Shown here one piece after another: positions 1-8,906 of a stretch of DNA of 64,000 nt. The DNA comes from Streptomyces sp. 35G-GA-8. GTDB lineage: Bacteria; Actinomycetota; Actinomycetes; Streptomycetales; Streptomycetaceae. Each line of letters starts with the position of its first letter. Position 1 is the first letter of the stretch. The notes under the pieces are model-generated. The model was given only the letters and a program-made list of their open reading frames with translations. It ran no database searches and was not told the DNA's origin. Made by a program: the position numbers and the translations under genes. The stretch is taken from NCBI RefSeq assembly GCF_023534745.1, contig NZ_JAMHJQ010000018.1, positions 94,251-158,250 of the forward strand. Reading direction: 5' to 3'.

Positions 1-28
1 TAGGTAAAGCTGGCTGTCGCGGTTCGTC

Positions 29-256
29 TTACGGGTAGACGAACGGCATGACCAGGCCGATAAGGGCCAGCGCCTCACAGAAGGCGAAGCCGAGGATCTG
101 GTTGGTACGAATCAGACCGGCCGCCTCGGGCTGACGGGCGAGAGCCTGGGTTCCGTTACCGAAGATGATGCCGACGCCGACGCCGGGACCGATGGCGGAA
201 AGGCCATACCCGACGGAGCTGAGGGAGCCGGTGACAGCAGCAAGGGTCTGGGACAT
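29..256 (-). CDS. atpE: ATP synthase F0 subunit c
   Basis: Proteolipid subunit of the membrane proton rotor of F1Fo ATP synthase. The 75-residue protein is two hydrophobic helices joined by the polar loop ARQPE. The proton-binding carboxylate is the Glu in FCEALALIG of helix 2. Length and loop are typical of actinobacterial subunit c. A purine-rich ribosome site (GAGAAGGAAG) precedes the ATG. It lies 73 bp downstream of atpB on the same strand, and the remaining atp genes presumably continue beyond the left edge of the window. Confidence 0.97.
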   Translation of the reverse strand: MSQTLAAVTGSLSSVGYGLSAIGPGVGVGIIFGNGTQALARQPEAAGLIRTNQILGFAFCEALALIGLVMPFVYP

Positions 257-329
257 GCCAGTTCTTCCTTCTCTTTCACGGACCGGTGGGGGTTGGCCAC
301 CGGACGTCTTGGGGGTCTGGGGCGGGGAC

Positions 330-1151
330 TCAGTGGCTCTCGGCCAGCGCGCCCTGGATGAAGCTGCACGTCAGGAGCACGAACACATACGCCTGGACGG
401 CCTGGATGAAGAGCTCGAAGACGGTCATCACGAGGACCATCACGAACGAGATGCTCGCGTAGGCGATGCCGATGCCGTTGAGCAGGTACCAGCTCGCGAT
501 CGTGAAGAGCAGCAGCAGCGTGTGGCCGGCGAACATGTTCGCGAAGAGTCGCACCGCGTGGGTGAACGGCCGGACCAGCAGGTTCGAGAAGAGCTCGATG
601 GCCATCGAGAGCGGGAGGACCGGGCCGAGCGATTTGTCATAGCCGCTGAAGTTCTTGAAGGCACCGACGAAGCCGTGCCTCTTGAACGTGAGCGACACCC
701 AGAGGACGTAGACGATCAGTGCGAGGCCCGCCGGGTAGGCGATGATCGACGTCACCGGGAACTGCGCGAGGGGGACGATCGACCAGATGTTCATCACCCA
801 GACGAAGAAGAAGATCGAGACGACCAGAGGTACGTACTTCTCGCCTTCCTTCTTGCCGATGATCTCGTAGACGACGCCGCGGCGTACGAAGTCGTAGCCG
901 GCCTCGGCCACCATCTGAAGCTTGCCCGGGACAACCTTCGGCTTGCGGAAAGCGGCCCAGAAGAAGCCCACGATGATGATGGAGCCGAGCAGGGCCAGCA
1001 GCATCGTCTTGTTGAAGTACAAGTTACTGTCCGCGTTGCCGAAGATCGGCTTGAACAGGAACGAGTGCAGGCCGGGTGCCGGGAAGCCACAGTCAGCGAA
1101 GATGTGGCAGTCGGTCTCGAAGGCGAGCACCTGCGTCGGGTCAGCACTCAC
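330..1151 (-). CDS. atpB: ATP synthase F0 subunit a
   Basis: Membrane stator subunit forming the proton half-channels against the c-ring. It has several hydrophobic helices and the conserved segment LVRPFTHAVRLFANMFAGH, which carries the essential Arg of helix 4. I chose the GTG start giving VSADPTQVLAFETD because AAGGAG sits seven bases upstream; the longer frame to 1187 has no comparable ribosome site. The protein is then 273 residues. It follows the subunit-I-like gene by 225 bp and precedes atpE. Confidence 0.96.
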   Translation of the reverse strand: MSADPTQVLAFETDCHIFADCGFPAPGLHSFLFKPIFGNADSNLYFNKTMLLALLGSIIIVGFFWAAFRKPKVVPGKLQMVAEAGYDFVRRGVVYEIIGKKEGEKYVPLVVSIFFFVWVMNIWSIVPLAQFPVTSIIAYPAGLALIVYVLWVSLTFKRHGFVGAFKNFSGYDKSLGPVLPLSMAIELFSNLLVRPFTHAVRLFANMFAGHTLLLLFTIASWYLLNGIGIAYASISFVMVLVMTVFELFIQAVQAYVFVLLTCSFIQGALAESH

Positions 1152-1376
1152 CGCGGGCTCCTTCAGCATGGCGCATAGGTACGGCAACCTCGTTGTGTCG
1201 GCGCGGCGCGCAGCCGCGGTTCGGCACTGGACTGGTGTTACGGATGTGGGGACGGCGGTCGGGCGTTGAGCCTCGCGTAAGAACAGGCGTCAGCTCGGAT
1301 GCCCGCGCCCGCAATGCCGCAGTTGGCACCGGACGATAGCAGGATCCCGAACGGGCACTTATCCCGGCCCTACCTC

Positions 1377-1814
1377 TCACGCCGACGATCCCGTCTTCTC
1401 GGCCGTACCGGCCGACGAGGATTCGGGGTCGACGTAGAGGATCTTGGCCTTCATGTGCGCGCGAGCCTGAGCGGCGACCCAGACGAGGGTCGTCACAACG
1501 AGCGTGAGAGCGAACGCCTTCGGGTGGAACAACGTGGTGTCCTTGAAGGCGGCCACGAAGATGAGCACCAGCAGCAGCTGGGCCGTGTAGAGCATCAGCC
1601 CCATCGCCTGGAACAACTGCGGCAGGGACTTCGCCGTGCGCTGGAGAACCGTGAGCCCCATGCCCATGAAGAAGATGACCAGCAGCGCGCCGACGGCGGC
1701 TCCCAGAGCCCCCTTACCTCCCGCGACCACACCGCTGACCACAGCGGCGACAACGCCGACGGCGGCAGTGGGCACGGCGGCGTGAAGGAGGGTCCGGACG
1801 TCGTTGGACGGCAT
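1377..1814 (-). CDS. AtpI-like small membrane protein heading the atp operon
   Basis: A 145-residue protein with four predicted hydrophobic segments and a polar Ser/Gly-rich tail. Its position directly upstream of atpB, and its size and four-helix layout, match the ATP synthase subunit I/AtpI family, which is thought to help assemble the c-ring. Sequence conservation in this family is low, so the call rests mainly on gene order. A ribosome site GGAGCTGCC precedes the ATG. Confidence 0.75.
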   Translation of the reverse strand: MPSNDVRTLLHAAVPTAAVGVVAAVVSGVVAGGKGALGAAVGALLVIFFMGMGLTVLQRTAKSLPQLFQAMGLMLYTAQLLLVLIFVAAFKDTTLFHPKAFALTLVVTTLVWVAAQARAHMKAKILYVDPESSSAGTAEKTGSSA

Positions 1815-1941
1815 GGCGGCAGCTCCGCTGAATGGGTGGGGCAGATGGTGTCGTCATGGACGAGCGTAGGCCCGGTCCGAGAGAGGGTTTCTCGGGCCAA
1901 CGGACCGTCGCACTACGGTCCTTCGGCTCTGTCGCCGGGTC

Positions 1942-1959
1942 TCGTGAACAGTATCACAA
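1942..1959. promoter_or_regulatory. Candidate Rex (redox) operator upstream of the atp operon
   Basis: On the minus strand this reads TTGTGATACTGTTCACGA. It matches the Rex operator consensus TTGTGAA-N4-TTCACAA at 12 of 14 fixed positions. It lies about 130 bp upstream of the first atp gene, where the operon promoter should be. Rex is the NADH/NAD+ sensor of actinobacterial respiratory genes. The site also resembles a CRP-type TGTGA-N6-TCAC motif, so the identity of the regulator is inferred. The rest of 1815-2088 shows no gene. Confidence 0.55.
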
Positions 1960-2088
1960 ACTATTTGATGAGGTCTTTACCATGGTGGTGTGCTGACTGT
2001 CACACATGAGAGTTAACCCGCGCGTGTGCGCACGACAGCGGTGTGTTGTGTCTGGTATTGGGCACCGACGAGTGTAATGGCCCCAGGG

Positions 2089-3441
2089 TCAGCGCCTGGA
2101 ATCGGCCTTTCTTCTGTCGGAAAAACGCGAACGAGCGCCGAGGGCGGTCGCCCCGTTGACGCCGGCGGGAACAGGCGTACGCTCCGCCGCGATCTCCTGC
2201 GCCCCCAGCGGCTCCGGGACCGGCTCGGGAACGATCTCCTCGTGCGATCCGTCCGGCCCGGCGGCGGCCCGCTTGCGGCGCCGGTAGCGCGGCGGTACGA
2301 AGGCCTGCGCCCAGAGCGGGGCCCGCGGTGTGAAGCGCGGCAGCAGCAGGAGCACCAGCCCCACCGCGCTCAGGACGACGACCACCGGCAGGATCCACAT
2401 CGACGCCGAGTGCACCGAGTACAGCACCACACCGAACGCGATCAGCGCCGACCAGAAGTACATGATCAGGACGGACCTGCTGTGCGAGTGACCGATCTCC
2501 AGCAGCCGGTGATGGAGATGGCCGCGGTCCGCGGCGAACGGTGACTGACCGTTCCAGGCACGGCGTACGACCGCCAGCACCAGGTCCGCGAAGGGGATCG
2601 CGATGATCGTCAGCGGCAGCAGCAGCGGGATGAAGACCGGCAGTGCCGCGTGGGTGGCCGCGCGTCCCGAACCCTCGAAGACCTTCAGGACATCCAGGTC
2701 GACCTGGCCCGTCACGGAGATCGCGCCCGCCGAGAGCACCAGGCCGATCAGCATCGAACCCGAGTCGCCCATGAAGATGCGGGCCGGATGCATGTTGTGG
2801 GGCAGGAAGCCCACGCACATGCCCATCAGGATGACGGCGAAGAGGGTGGCGGGGGCGGCGGCCTCGATGCCGTACCCGTACCAGAGCCGGTAGGTGTACA
2901 GGAAGAAGGCGGTGGCGGCGATACAGACCATGCCCGCGGCGAGCCCGTCGAGACCGTCCACGAAGTTGACCGCGTTGATGGTGATCACCACCAGCGCGAC
3001 GGTGAGCAGCGTGCCCTGCCAGGAGGTCAGCGAGACCATGCCGATACCGGGCACCGGGATCCACAGGATCGTCAGACCCTGCATCACCATCACACCGGCG
3101 GCGATCATCTGGGCGCCCAGCTTGATCAGCGCGTCGATCTCGAACTTGTCGTCGAGGACACCGATCAGCCAGATCAGGGCGGCACCGGAGAGCAGCGCAC
3201 GCGGTTCGTTGGAGAGCTCGAAGACCCCGTTGAGGTTCTGCAAATTGTCGGCGACGAGCAGTCCGGCGCACAGCCCGAAGAACATGGCGATGCCGCCGAG
3301 CCTCGGCGTCGGTTCGCGGTGCACGTCGCGGGCGCGGATCTCCGGCATCGCTCCGGTCGCGATGGCGAACTTCCGCACCGGGCCGGTCAGCAGATAGGTC
3401 ACCGCAGCCGTCACACAGAGCGTCAGCAGGTAATCACGCAC
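2089..3441 (-). CDS. WecA/MraY-family undecaprenyl-phosphate sugar-1-phosphate transferase
   Basis: Polytopic membrane enzyme that moves a sugar-1-phosphate from a UDP-sugar to undecaprenyl phosphate, the first step of a lipid-linked cell-wall glycan. Family motifs are visible: REPTPRLGG near the N terminus, NAVNFVDGLDGLAAG (catalytic Asp region), FMGDSGSM, and the cytoplasmic DRGHLHHRLLEIGHS histidine motif. About ten hydrophobic segments are followed by a charged, Pro/Glu-rich tail. The chosen GTG start gives VRDYLLTLCVTAAVTYLL; an alternative GTG at 3480 has GGAG upstream and adds 13 residues. Substrate could be UDP-GlcNAc. Confidence 0.9.
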   Translation of the reverse strand: MRDYLLTLCVTAAVTYLLTGPVRKFAIATGAMPEIRARDVHREPTPRLGGIAMFFGLCAGLLVADNLQNLNGVFELSNEPRALLSGAALIWLIGVLDDKFEIDALIKLGAQMIAAGVMVMQGLTILWIPVPGIGMVSLTSWQGTLLTVALVVITINAVNFVDGLDGLAAGMVCIAATAFFLYTYRLWYGYGIEAAAPATLFAVILMGMCVGFLPHNMHPARIFMGDSGSMLIGLVLSAGAISVTGQVDLDVLKVFEGSGRAATHAALPVFIPLLLPLTIIAIPFADLVLAVVRRAWNGQSPFAADRGHLHHRLLEIGHSHSRSVLIMYFWSALIAFGVVLYSVHSASMWILPVVVVLSAVGLVLLLLPRFTPRAPLWAQAFVPPRYRRRKRAAAGPDGSHEEIVPEPVPEPLGAQEIAAERTPVPAGVNGATALGARSRFSDRRKADSRR

Positions 3442-3586
3442 GGGCTGCCCCACAGGAATCGCTGGCCATCTCAGCCCCACACACTAGCCCGCTCCGGATC
3501 CACCGATGGAAACCGAGTCGCCTTATGAGCAAGGACAACGCACCGGGCGAGATGGTTGCACGGCTTCCCGCCCCCGGATGTTCCAT

Positions 3587-4843
3587 TCAGGAAAGGGTCC
3601 CATACGGCGGAAAACGCCCGGTCAGGCTCCGTACTTCACCGCGGACCCCCCGCGCCTTCGCGATATCCTCACGCAGCGCCGCGGCGAACAGGGCCGCGAT
3701 CCGGCGCATTTCCGCCTCTCCCATGCCCTGTGTGGTCACGGCGGCGGTGCCCAGCCGGAGGCCGCGCCCGTCCGGGTGGGGCAGCGCGCAGGTGTCCAGC
3801 ACCACCCCGGCGGCGGCCAGCCGGCCGCGGGCCGTCCTGCCTTCCACCCCCAGGGGCGAGGGGTCGGCGGTGATCAGATGCGTATCGGTACCACCCGTAG
3901 TGATGAGAAGACCCTCCGCGGCCAACGCCTCGGCCAGCGCACGGGCGTTGGCGACGACCCGGTGCGCGTACGCCGTGAACGCCGGGGTCGCCGCCTCCCC
4001 GAAGGCGACCCCTTTTGCCGCGATCGTGTGCATCTGCGCGCCGCCCTGCGTGAAAGGGAACACCGCCCGGTCGACACGCTCCGCGTACTCCTCGTCGCAC
4101 AGGATCATCCCGCCGCGCGGTCCGCGCAGCACCTTGTGTGTCGTCGCGCACACGACATCGGCATACGGCACGGGATTGGGCGCCGCTCCCCCGGCGACCA
4201 GCCCGATCGGATGCGCGGCGTCCGCGATCAGATACGCGCCGACGTCGTCGGCGATCTCCCGGAACGTGGCGTAGTCGATATGCCGCGGATAGGAGATCGA
4301 CCCGCAGACGATCGCTTTGGGCCGGTGCGTCCGCGCCAGCTGGTGCACCTGCGCGTAGTCGATGATCCCGCTCTCCGCGTCGACCCCGTACCCGACGAAG
4401 TCGAACCAGCGGCCGGAGAAGTTCACGGGCGCGCCATGGGTGAGATGCCCGCCGTACGGCAGCCCCATGGCCAGCACGGTGTCTCCTGGCCGCAGCAGGG
4501 CGGCGTACGTGGCCAGGACGGCGGAGGAGCCTGAGTGCGGCTGTACGTTGGCGTGCTCGGCCCCGAACAGCGCCTTCGCCCGCGCGATCGCGATCCGCTC
4601 GGCCGCGTCGACCAGCTCGCAGCCGCCGTGGTGGCGGGCGCCGGGATAGCCCTCGGCGTACTTGTTGGCGAGCGGGGAACCGAGCGCGGCGAGGACGGCG
4701 GGCGAAGTGAAATTCTCGGCGGCGATCAGTTGAAGACTGTCCGCCTGCCGACGTGTCTCCCCGAGGATGACCTCGGCCATCTCGGGATCCTGCCGCCGCA
4801 GGGCGTCCGACGCTGTCGTATGGGGGGCGCTGACGACGGACAT
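3587..4843 (-). CDS. glyA: Serine hydroxymethyltransferase
   Basis: PLP enzyme interconverting serine plus tetrahydrofolate with glycine plus 5,10-methylene-THF. The PLP lysine lies in CATTHKVLRGPRGG, and LIADAAHPIGLVAGG holds the PLP-ring Asp/His region. The N-terminal LQLIAAENFTSPAVL is the family signature. The 418-residue length is normal. The start MSVVSAPHTT was chosen because the longer frame lacks homologous sequence. Streptomycetes often carry two SHMT genes, and this one next to the wecA-like gene may be the second paralogue. Confidence 0.93.
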   Translation of the reverse strand: MSVVSAPHTTASDALRRQDPEMAEVILGETRRQADSLQLIAAENFTSPAVLAALGSPLANKYAEGYPGARHHGGCELVDAAERIAIARAKALFGAEHANVQPHSGSSAVLATYAALLRPGDTVLAMGLPYGGHLTHGAPVNFSGRWFDFVGYGVDAESGIIDYAQVHQLARTHRPKAIVCGSISYPRHIDYATFREIADDVGAYLIADAAHPIGLVAGGAAPNPVPYADVVCATTHKVLRGPRGGMILCDEEYAERVDRAVFPFTQGGAQMHTIAAKGVAFGEAATPAFTAYAHRVVANARALAEALAAEGLLITTGGTDTHLITADPSPLGVEGRTARGRLAAAGVVLDTCALPHPDGRGLRLGTAAVTTQGMGEAEMRRIAALFAAALREDIAKARGVRGEVRSLTGRFPPYGTLS

Positions 4844-4941
4844 GGCGGACTCCGGACCTCGGAGGGGGTGCGTGCCTTCCAATGTAGGCGGGCGGGCACG
4901 CCGATGCGCGACGGGCGACACGGGTTTCCCGGATGCCGATC

Positions 4942-4998
4942 CGTTCCGGGTGCCCACGTATGGGGGACCCGGGTGCCCAGACGTTCCGGGTGCCCACG
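4942..4998. repeat. Short direct repeats upstream of glyA
   Basis: The 17-bp CGTTCCGGGTGCCCACG occurs at 4942-4958 and again at 4982-4998, with a partial third copy (CCGGGTGCCCA) between them. They lie about 100-155 bp upstream of the glyA start in the 313-bp gap 4844-5156. They could be a regulator-binding array or simply a small duplication; the sequence alone does not decide. Confidence 0.5.
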
Positions 4999-5046
4999 GC
5001 CGCCGGCGAGTGAGCCGAAGGGCGCGCCGCTGTCGAAAGGGAGGCT

Positions 5047-5108
5047 GTGCTCGATATGCGGCTCCGCCGCGTGGGCGGAGGTTCCCGAGGTACGAGGGAA
5101 TCGAGCAC
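5047..5108 (-). other. Potential three-way-junction RNA between the phosphatase-like gene and glyA
   Basis: A 9-bp perfect outer stem (GTGCTCGAT with ATCGAGCAC) closes two internal hairpins: TTCCC/GGGAA and CTCCGCC/GGCGGAG. It starts 49 nt after the stop codon of the upstream gene and more than 200 nt before glyA, with no run of T. It could be a 3' end structure, a leader element or a small RNA. I do not recognise it as a known riboswitch. Confidence 0.4.
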
Positions 5109-5156
5109 GGTCGACCGTCGACAGGGGCATAGAGCGCCCGGAGGCGAACCGAGCCC

Positions 5157-5816
5157 TCAAAAAGAACTCGGCTTCGCCGGGACTCCCGTCAGTGCCGTGA
5201 CGACCGGGTCCAGCGCCTGGTGGATCTCCTCGCCGATGGAGCGGAAGAACGTGATGGGCGCCCCGTACGGGTCGTAGACCTCGTCCGCGTCCGCCGTGGG
5301 CGCCAGCAGCCAGCCGCGGAGCGCCGCCGCCGCGCGGACCAGGGCGCGGGCGCGCTCGACCACGCCCTCGTCGAGGGGGTCCGGCAGCGTCGCCGGGTCT
5401 ATGGCGCGCACCAGCCGGGTGAACTCCTTGAGCGTGAAGGTACGCAGCCCCGCCGAGTGGCCCATGGAGATCACCTGGGCGCGGTGGTCCCGGGTCGCGG
5501 TGAGGACCAGGTCGGCACGGATGACATGTTCGTCGAGCAGCTCACGGCCGACGAAGCCGGAGGCGTCCGCGCCGAAGTCGGCCAGCACGGCTTCGGCGTT
5601 GGCCTCCATGGCGGCGCCCTCGTGCCCCCAGGTGCCCGCGCTCTCCACGATCAGGCCGCCGGTGAGCCGTTCACCGAGGCGGACGGTCAGGGCATGCCGG
5701 TTCAGCCGCTCGGTGATGGGCGAGCGGCACACGTTGCCGGTGCTGACGTGGAGGATGCGGAAGGTGTTGCCGGTGAATACGGTCTCCGCTATGCCACGCC
5801 CCTCAGGGGCGGTCAA
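5157..5816 (-). CDS. Low-molecular-weight phosphotyrosine phosphatase-like protein, nucleophile Cys replaced by Ser
   Basis: The N-terminal loop reads HVSTGNVCRSPITERL, the LMW-PTP P-loop, but the family's nucleophile Cys (V-C-x-G-N-x-C-R-S) is Ser here; the second Cys and the Arg are kept. The C-terminal acid loop EVYDPYGAP retains the DP pair. At 219 residues it is longer than the usual ~150. Start is a TTG overlapping the TGA of the upstream Sua5-like gene (TTGA), which suggests translational coupling. It may be a pseudo-phosphatase or phosphotyrosine/arginine binder; activity cannot be assumed from the fold. Confidence 0.8.
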   Translation of the reverse strand: MTAPEGRGIAETVFTGNTFRILHVSTGNVCRSPITERLNRHALTVRLGERLTGGLIVESAGTWGHEGAAMEANAEAVLADFGADASGFVGRELLDEHVIRADLVLTATRDHRAQVISMGHSAGLRTFTLKEFTRLVRAIDPATLPDPLDEGVVERARALVRAAAALRGWLLAPTADADEVYDPYGAPITFFRSIGEEIHQALDPVVTALTGVPAKPSSF

Positions 5817-6460
5817 TTGGCCACCTCAAGGTCGGGTACCACCTTGCGGAGCTCGTCCGCGTCCAGGGCGCCGGCCCGCAGCAGTACCGGGACCCCGCCG
5901 GTGACGTCGACGATCGAGGAGGGGACGATCCCGGGCGTCGGGCCGCCGTCGAGATAGACGGAGACGGCGTCCCCGAGCATCTCCTGCGCGGCATCGCAGT
6001 CCTCGGGGGCCGGGTGTCCCGTGAGATTGGCGCTGGAGACGGCCATCGGGCCGACCTCGGTGAGCAGTTCGATGGCGACGGGGTGCAGCGGCATCCGGAT
6101 GGCGACCGTGCCGCGGGTGTCCCCGAGGTCCCACTGGAGGGACGGCTGGTGCTTGGCGACGAGGGTGAGGGCGCCGGGCCAGAACGCGTCGACCAGTTCC
6201 CAGGCCTGCTCGGAGAAGTCGGTGACCAGGCCGTGCAGGGTGTTCGGGGAACCGATCAGGACAGGGGTGGGCATATTGCGGCCACGCCCCTTGGCCGCCA
6301 GCAGATCGGCGACGGCCTCGGAGCTGAAGGCGTCCGCACCGATCCCGTAGACGGTGTCGGTGGGCAGCACGACCAGCTCACTACGGCGGACGGCCGACGC
6401 GGCCTCGCGCAGACCCGTCGTACGGTCGGTCGCGTCGTTGCAGTCGTATCGCCGTGCCAT
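5813..6460 (-). CDS. L-threonylcarbamoyladenylate synthase (Sua5/YrdC family)
   Basis: Makes threonylcarbamoyl-AMP from threonine, bicarbonate and ATP for the t6A modification of ANN-reading tRNAs. YrdC-domain features are visible: VLPTDTVYGIGADAF, AAKGRGRNMPTPVLI, FWPGALTLV, VAIRMPLHPVA and MAVSSANLTGHPAPEDC. At 215 residues it contains only the YrdC domain. GGAGGG precedes the ATG. It sits 104 bp after prmC, a common pairing with translation-factor modification genes in actinobacteria. Confidence 0.94.
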   Translation of the reverse strand: MARRYDCNDATDRTTGLREAASAVRRSELVVLPTDTVYGIGADAFSSEAVADLLAAKGRGRNMPTPVLIGSPNTLHGLVTDFSEQAWELVDAFWPGALTLVAKHQPSLQWDLGDTRGTVAIRMPLHPVAIELLTEVGPMAVSSANLTGHPAPEDCDAAQEMLGDAVSVYLDGGPTPGIVPSSIVDVTGGVPVLLRAGALDADELRKVVPDLEVAN

Positions 6461-6564
6461 TTAGCCGGCCCTCCTGTGGTGTGATGCCCGGTTCGCCGCC
6501 GGTGCGGCTGTCTGTGCGGCGCTCGAAACGGCGCCCGGTGCTGCGCTCGGTGCGGCCGGCGCGG

Positions 6565-7473
6565 TCACGGCATGGCCTTACGGGCCGTCGCGAAGCGCGG
6601 TCGCTTGTTCAGATCGGGGTGGTCGGCGGCGTCGGCCCAGCCGGATTCCTCGCTGAAGATCCACGGCACCTGGCCGCCCTGGGTGTCCGCGTGCTCGACG
6701 ACGACCAGACCGCCCGGCCGCAGCAGCCGGTGCGCGGTGCGTTCGATGCCACGGATCGTGTCGAGGCCGTCCTCGCCGGAGAAGAGGGCCATCTCCGGAT
6801 CGTGGTCACGGGCCTCGGGCGCGACGTACTCCCACTCGGTCAGCGGGATGTACGGCGGGTTGGAGATGACCAGGTCGACCTGGCCGTCGAACTCCGTGAG
6901 GGCGCTCAGAGCGTCTCCCTGGTGGACGGTGACCCTGGACCCCTCCGCGTTCTTCCGCGTCCAGGCGAGGGCCTGCTCCGACAGCTCCACGGCGTGTACG
7001 CGCGAGCGCGGCACCTCCTGTGCCATCGCGAGCGCGATCGCGCCTGAGCCCGCGCACAGGTCGACGATCAGCGGCTCCACGACGTCCATGGCGCGCACCG
7101 CGTCTATCGCCCAGCCGACGACCGACTCGGTCTCCGGGCGCGGCACGAACACGCCGGGGCCCACCTGGAGTTCCAGATAGCGGAAGAAGGCACGTCCGGT
7201 GATGTGCTGGAGCGGCTCGCGGGCCTCGCGGCGGGCCACGGCCTCCCAGTAGCGGGCGTCGAAGTCCGCGTCCTTGACGTTGTGCAGCTCTCCCCGCTTG
7301 ACGCCGTGCACATACGCGGCCAGCTCCTCCGCGTCGAAGCGCGGCGAGGGCACGCCCGCGTCCGCCAGCCGCTGAGTGGCCTGGGCCACCTCGGCGAGCA
7401 GCAGGCTGCCGCGGCTGGCGGGCCCGCGACGGAGCCGCTGAGGGTCGCTGTGCCCACCGGGAAGTGGCTGCAC
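6565..7473 (-). CDS. prmC: Release factor glutamine methyltransferase
   Basis: SAM-dependent enzyme that methylates the Gln of the GGQ motif of class I release factors. The catalytic NPPY signature is seen in VDLVISNPPYIPLTEWE, and the SAM site in VDLCAGSGAIALAMA. The N-terminal helical domain recognises the release factor. The frame opens with a GTG that adds about 24 residues before the usual LLLAEVAQATQRLADAG start, so the true N terminus may be shorter. It follows prfA, its substrate gene, by 27 bp. Confidence 0.95.
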   Translation of the reverse strand: MQPLPGGHSDPQRLRRGPASRGSLLLAEVAQATQRLADAGVPSPRFDAEELAAYVHGVKRGELHNVKDADFDARYWEAVARREAREPLQHITGRAFFRYLELQVGPGVFVPRPETESVVGWAIDAVRAMDVVEPLIVDLCAGSGAIALAMAQEVPRSRVHAVELSEQALAWTRKNAEGSRVTVHQGDALSALTEFDGQVDLVISNPPYIPLTEWEYVAPEARDHDPEMALFSGEDGLDTIRGIERTAHRLLRPGGLVVVEHADTQGGQVPWIFSEESGWADAADHPDLNKRPRFATARKAMP

Positions 7474-7500
7474 GCTGGTTCCTCCGGACTGCGAGAGTGG

Positions 7501-8580
7501 TTACTGGGCGGCGGCGAGCTTCGCCGCGGAGTCGGCGTCGACACAGGCCTGGATGACCGCGTCCAGCTCTCCGTCGAGCACCTGGTCCAAGTTGTACGCC
7601 TTGAAGCCGACGCGGTGGTCGGAGATCCGGTTTTCCGGGAAGTTGTACGTCCGGATCTTCTCGGACCTGTCGACCGTGCGCACCTGGCTGCGCCGGGCGT
7701 CCGCGGCGTTCTTCTCCGCCTCCTCCTGCGCCGCCGCGAGAAGCCGCGAGCGAAGGATACGCATGGCCTGTTCCTTGTTCTGGAGCTGGCTCTTCTCGTT
7801 CTGGCAGGAGGCGACGACGCCGGTCGGCAGATGGGTGATGCGGACGGCGGAGTCGGTGGTGTTGACGGACTGGCCGCCGGGTCCCGAGGAGCGGTAGACA
7901 TCGATCCGCAGATCGTTCGCGTGGATCTCGACGTCGACCTCCTCCGCCTCGGGCGTGACGAGCACTCCGGCGGCGGAGGTGTGGATACGGCCCTGCGACT
8001 CGGTGGACGGCACGCGCTGTACGCGGTGCACCCCGCCCTCGTACTTCAGCCGGGCCCAGACGCCCTGTCCTGGCTCGGTGGCGCCGTTGCCGCCCTTGGT
8101 CTTCACCGCGACCTGGACGTCCTTGTAGCCGCCCAGCTCGGATTCGGTGGCGTCGATGATCTCGGTCTTCCAGCCGACGCGCTCCGCGTACCGCAGATAC
8201 ATGCGCAGCAGGTCGCCCGCGAAGAGCGCCGACTCGTCGCCGCCCGCACCGGCCTTGACCTCCAGGATGACGTCCTTGTCGTCGCTGGGGTCGCGCGGTA
8301 CGAGCAGCAGGCGGAGCTTCTCGGTCAGCTCCTCGCGCTGCTTCTCCAGTTCCTTGACCTCGGCGGCGAAATCGGGATCGTCGGCCGCGAACTCGCGGGC
8401 GGTCACGATGTCCTCACCGGTCTGCTTCCAGGAGCGGTAGGTGCCGATGATCGGGGTGAGTTCGGCGTAACGCTTGTTGAGCTTGCGCGCGTGTCCCTGG
8501 TCCGCGTGGACCGACGGGTCGGCGAGCTTCTTCTCCAGATCGGCGTGCTCGCCGATCAGTTCCTCGACCGCCTCGAACAT
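7501..8580 (-). CDS. prfA: Peptide chain release factor 1
   Basis: Recognises UAA and UAG in the ribosomal A site and triggers peptide release. The peptidyl-transferase loop carries [14 protein letters not shown] with the GGQ motif, and the segment [20 protein letters not shown] lies in the codon-recognition domain region. The 359-residue length is standard for RF1. Directly downstream is prmC, which modifies the GGQ glutamine. Upstream is rpmE, 101 bp away, on the same strand. Confidence 0.97.
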   Translation of the reverse strand: MFEAVEELIGEHADLEKKLADPSVHADQGHARKLNKRYAELTPIIGTYRSWKQTGEDIVTAREFAADDPDFAAEVKELEKQREELTEKLRLLLVPRDPSDDKDVILEVKAGAGGDESALFAGDLLRMYLRYAERVGWKTEIIDATESELGGYKDVQVAVKTKGGNGATEPGQGVWARLKYEGGVHRVQRVPSTESQGRIHTSAAGVLVTPEAEEVDVEIHANDLRIDVYRSSGPGGQSVNTTDSAVRITHLPTGVVASCQNEKSQLQNKEQAMRILRSRLLAAAQEEAEKNAADARRSQVRTVDRSEKIRTYNFPENRISDHRVGFKAYNLDQVLDGELDAVIQACVDADSAAKLAAAQ

Positions 8581-8681
8581 CGGGGGCTCCTGGTTTCCGT
8601 ACGAAAGGTGCTTCGGGACGCCAAAGCGCCGGTCTCGGCGCCCCGGTCAACGGGGCACCGAGAACCGGCGCGGGTTGCTCG

Positions 8682-8906
8682 CTACTTCTTGGCGGAGGCG
8701 GCGGCCTTGCCGAAGCGGGCCTCGAAGCGGGCCACGCGGCCACCGGTGTCGAGGATCTTCTGCTTGCCCGTGTAGAACGGGTGGCACTCGGAGCAGAGGT
8801 CGGCACGGATGGTGCCGGACTCGATGGTGCTCCGGGTGGTGAACGACGCACCGCAGGTGCAGCTGACCTGGGTCTCGACGTACGCGGGGTGGATGTCGCG
8901 CTTCAA
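8682..8906 (-). CDS. rpmE: 50S ribosomal protein L31 (zinc-binding C+ form)
   Basis: Small protein of the large ribosomal subunit near the central protuberance. At 74 residues it has the Cys pairs CTC and CSEC, the zinc-binding set of the C+ paralogue, and the motif HPFYTGKQK. Streptomycetes usually also carry a Zur-regulated C- paralogue elsewhere; this copy with Cys is the zinc-replete form. AGGAG lies upstream of the ATG. Confidence 0.96.
   Translation of the reverse strand: MKRDIHPAYVETQVSCTCGASFTTRSTIESGTIRADLCSECHPFYTGKQKILDTGGRVARFEARFGKAAASAKK

Noticed and set aside
165-1178. 337-residue Asp/Arg/Glu-rich plus-strand frame opposite atpB
   Set aside because: Charge-rich antisense image of a membrane protein gene; atpB is certain.
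4844-5156. Glycine riboswitch before glyA
   Set aside because: Could not find the conserved glycine aptamer core in the minus-strand leader; only unrelated stems and repeats are seen.
5047-5277. Plus-strand 76-residue frame across the gap before glyA
   Set aside because: No ribosome site, no similarity recognised, and it runs into the phosphatase-like gene on the other strand.
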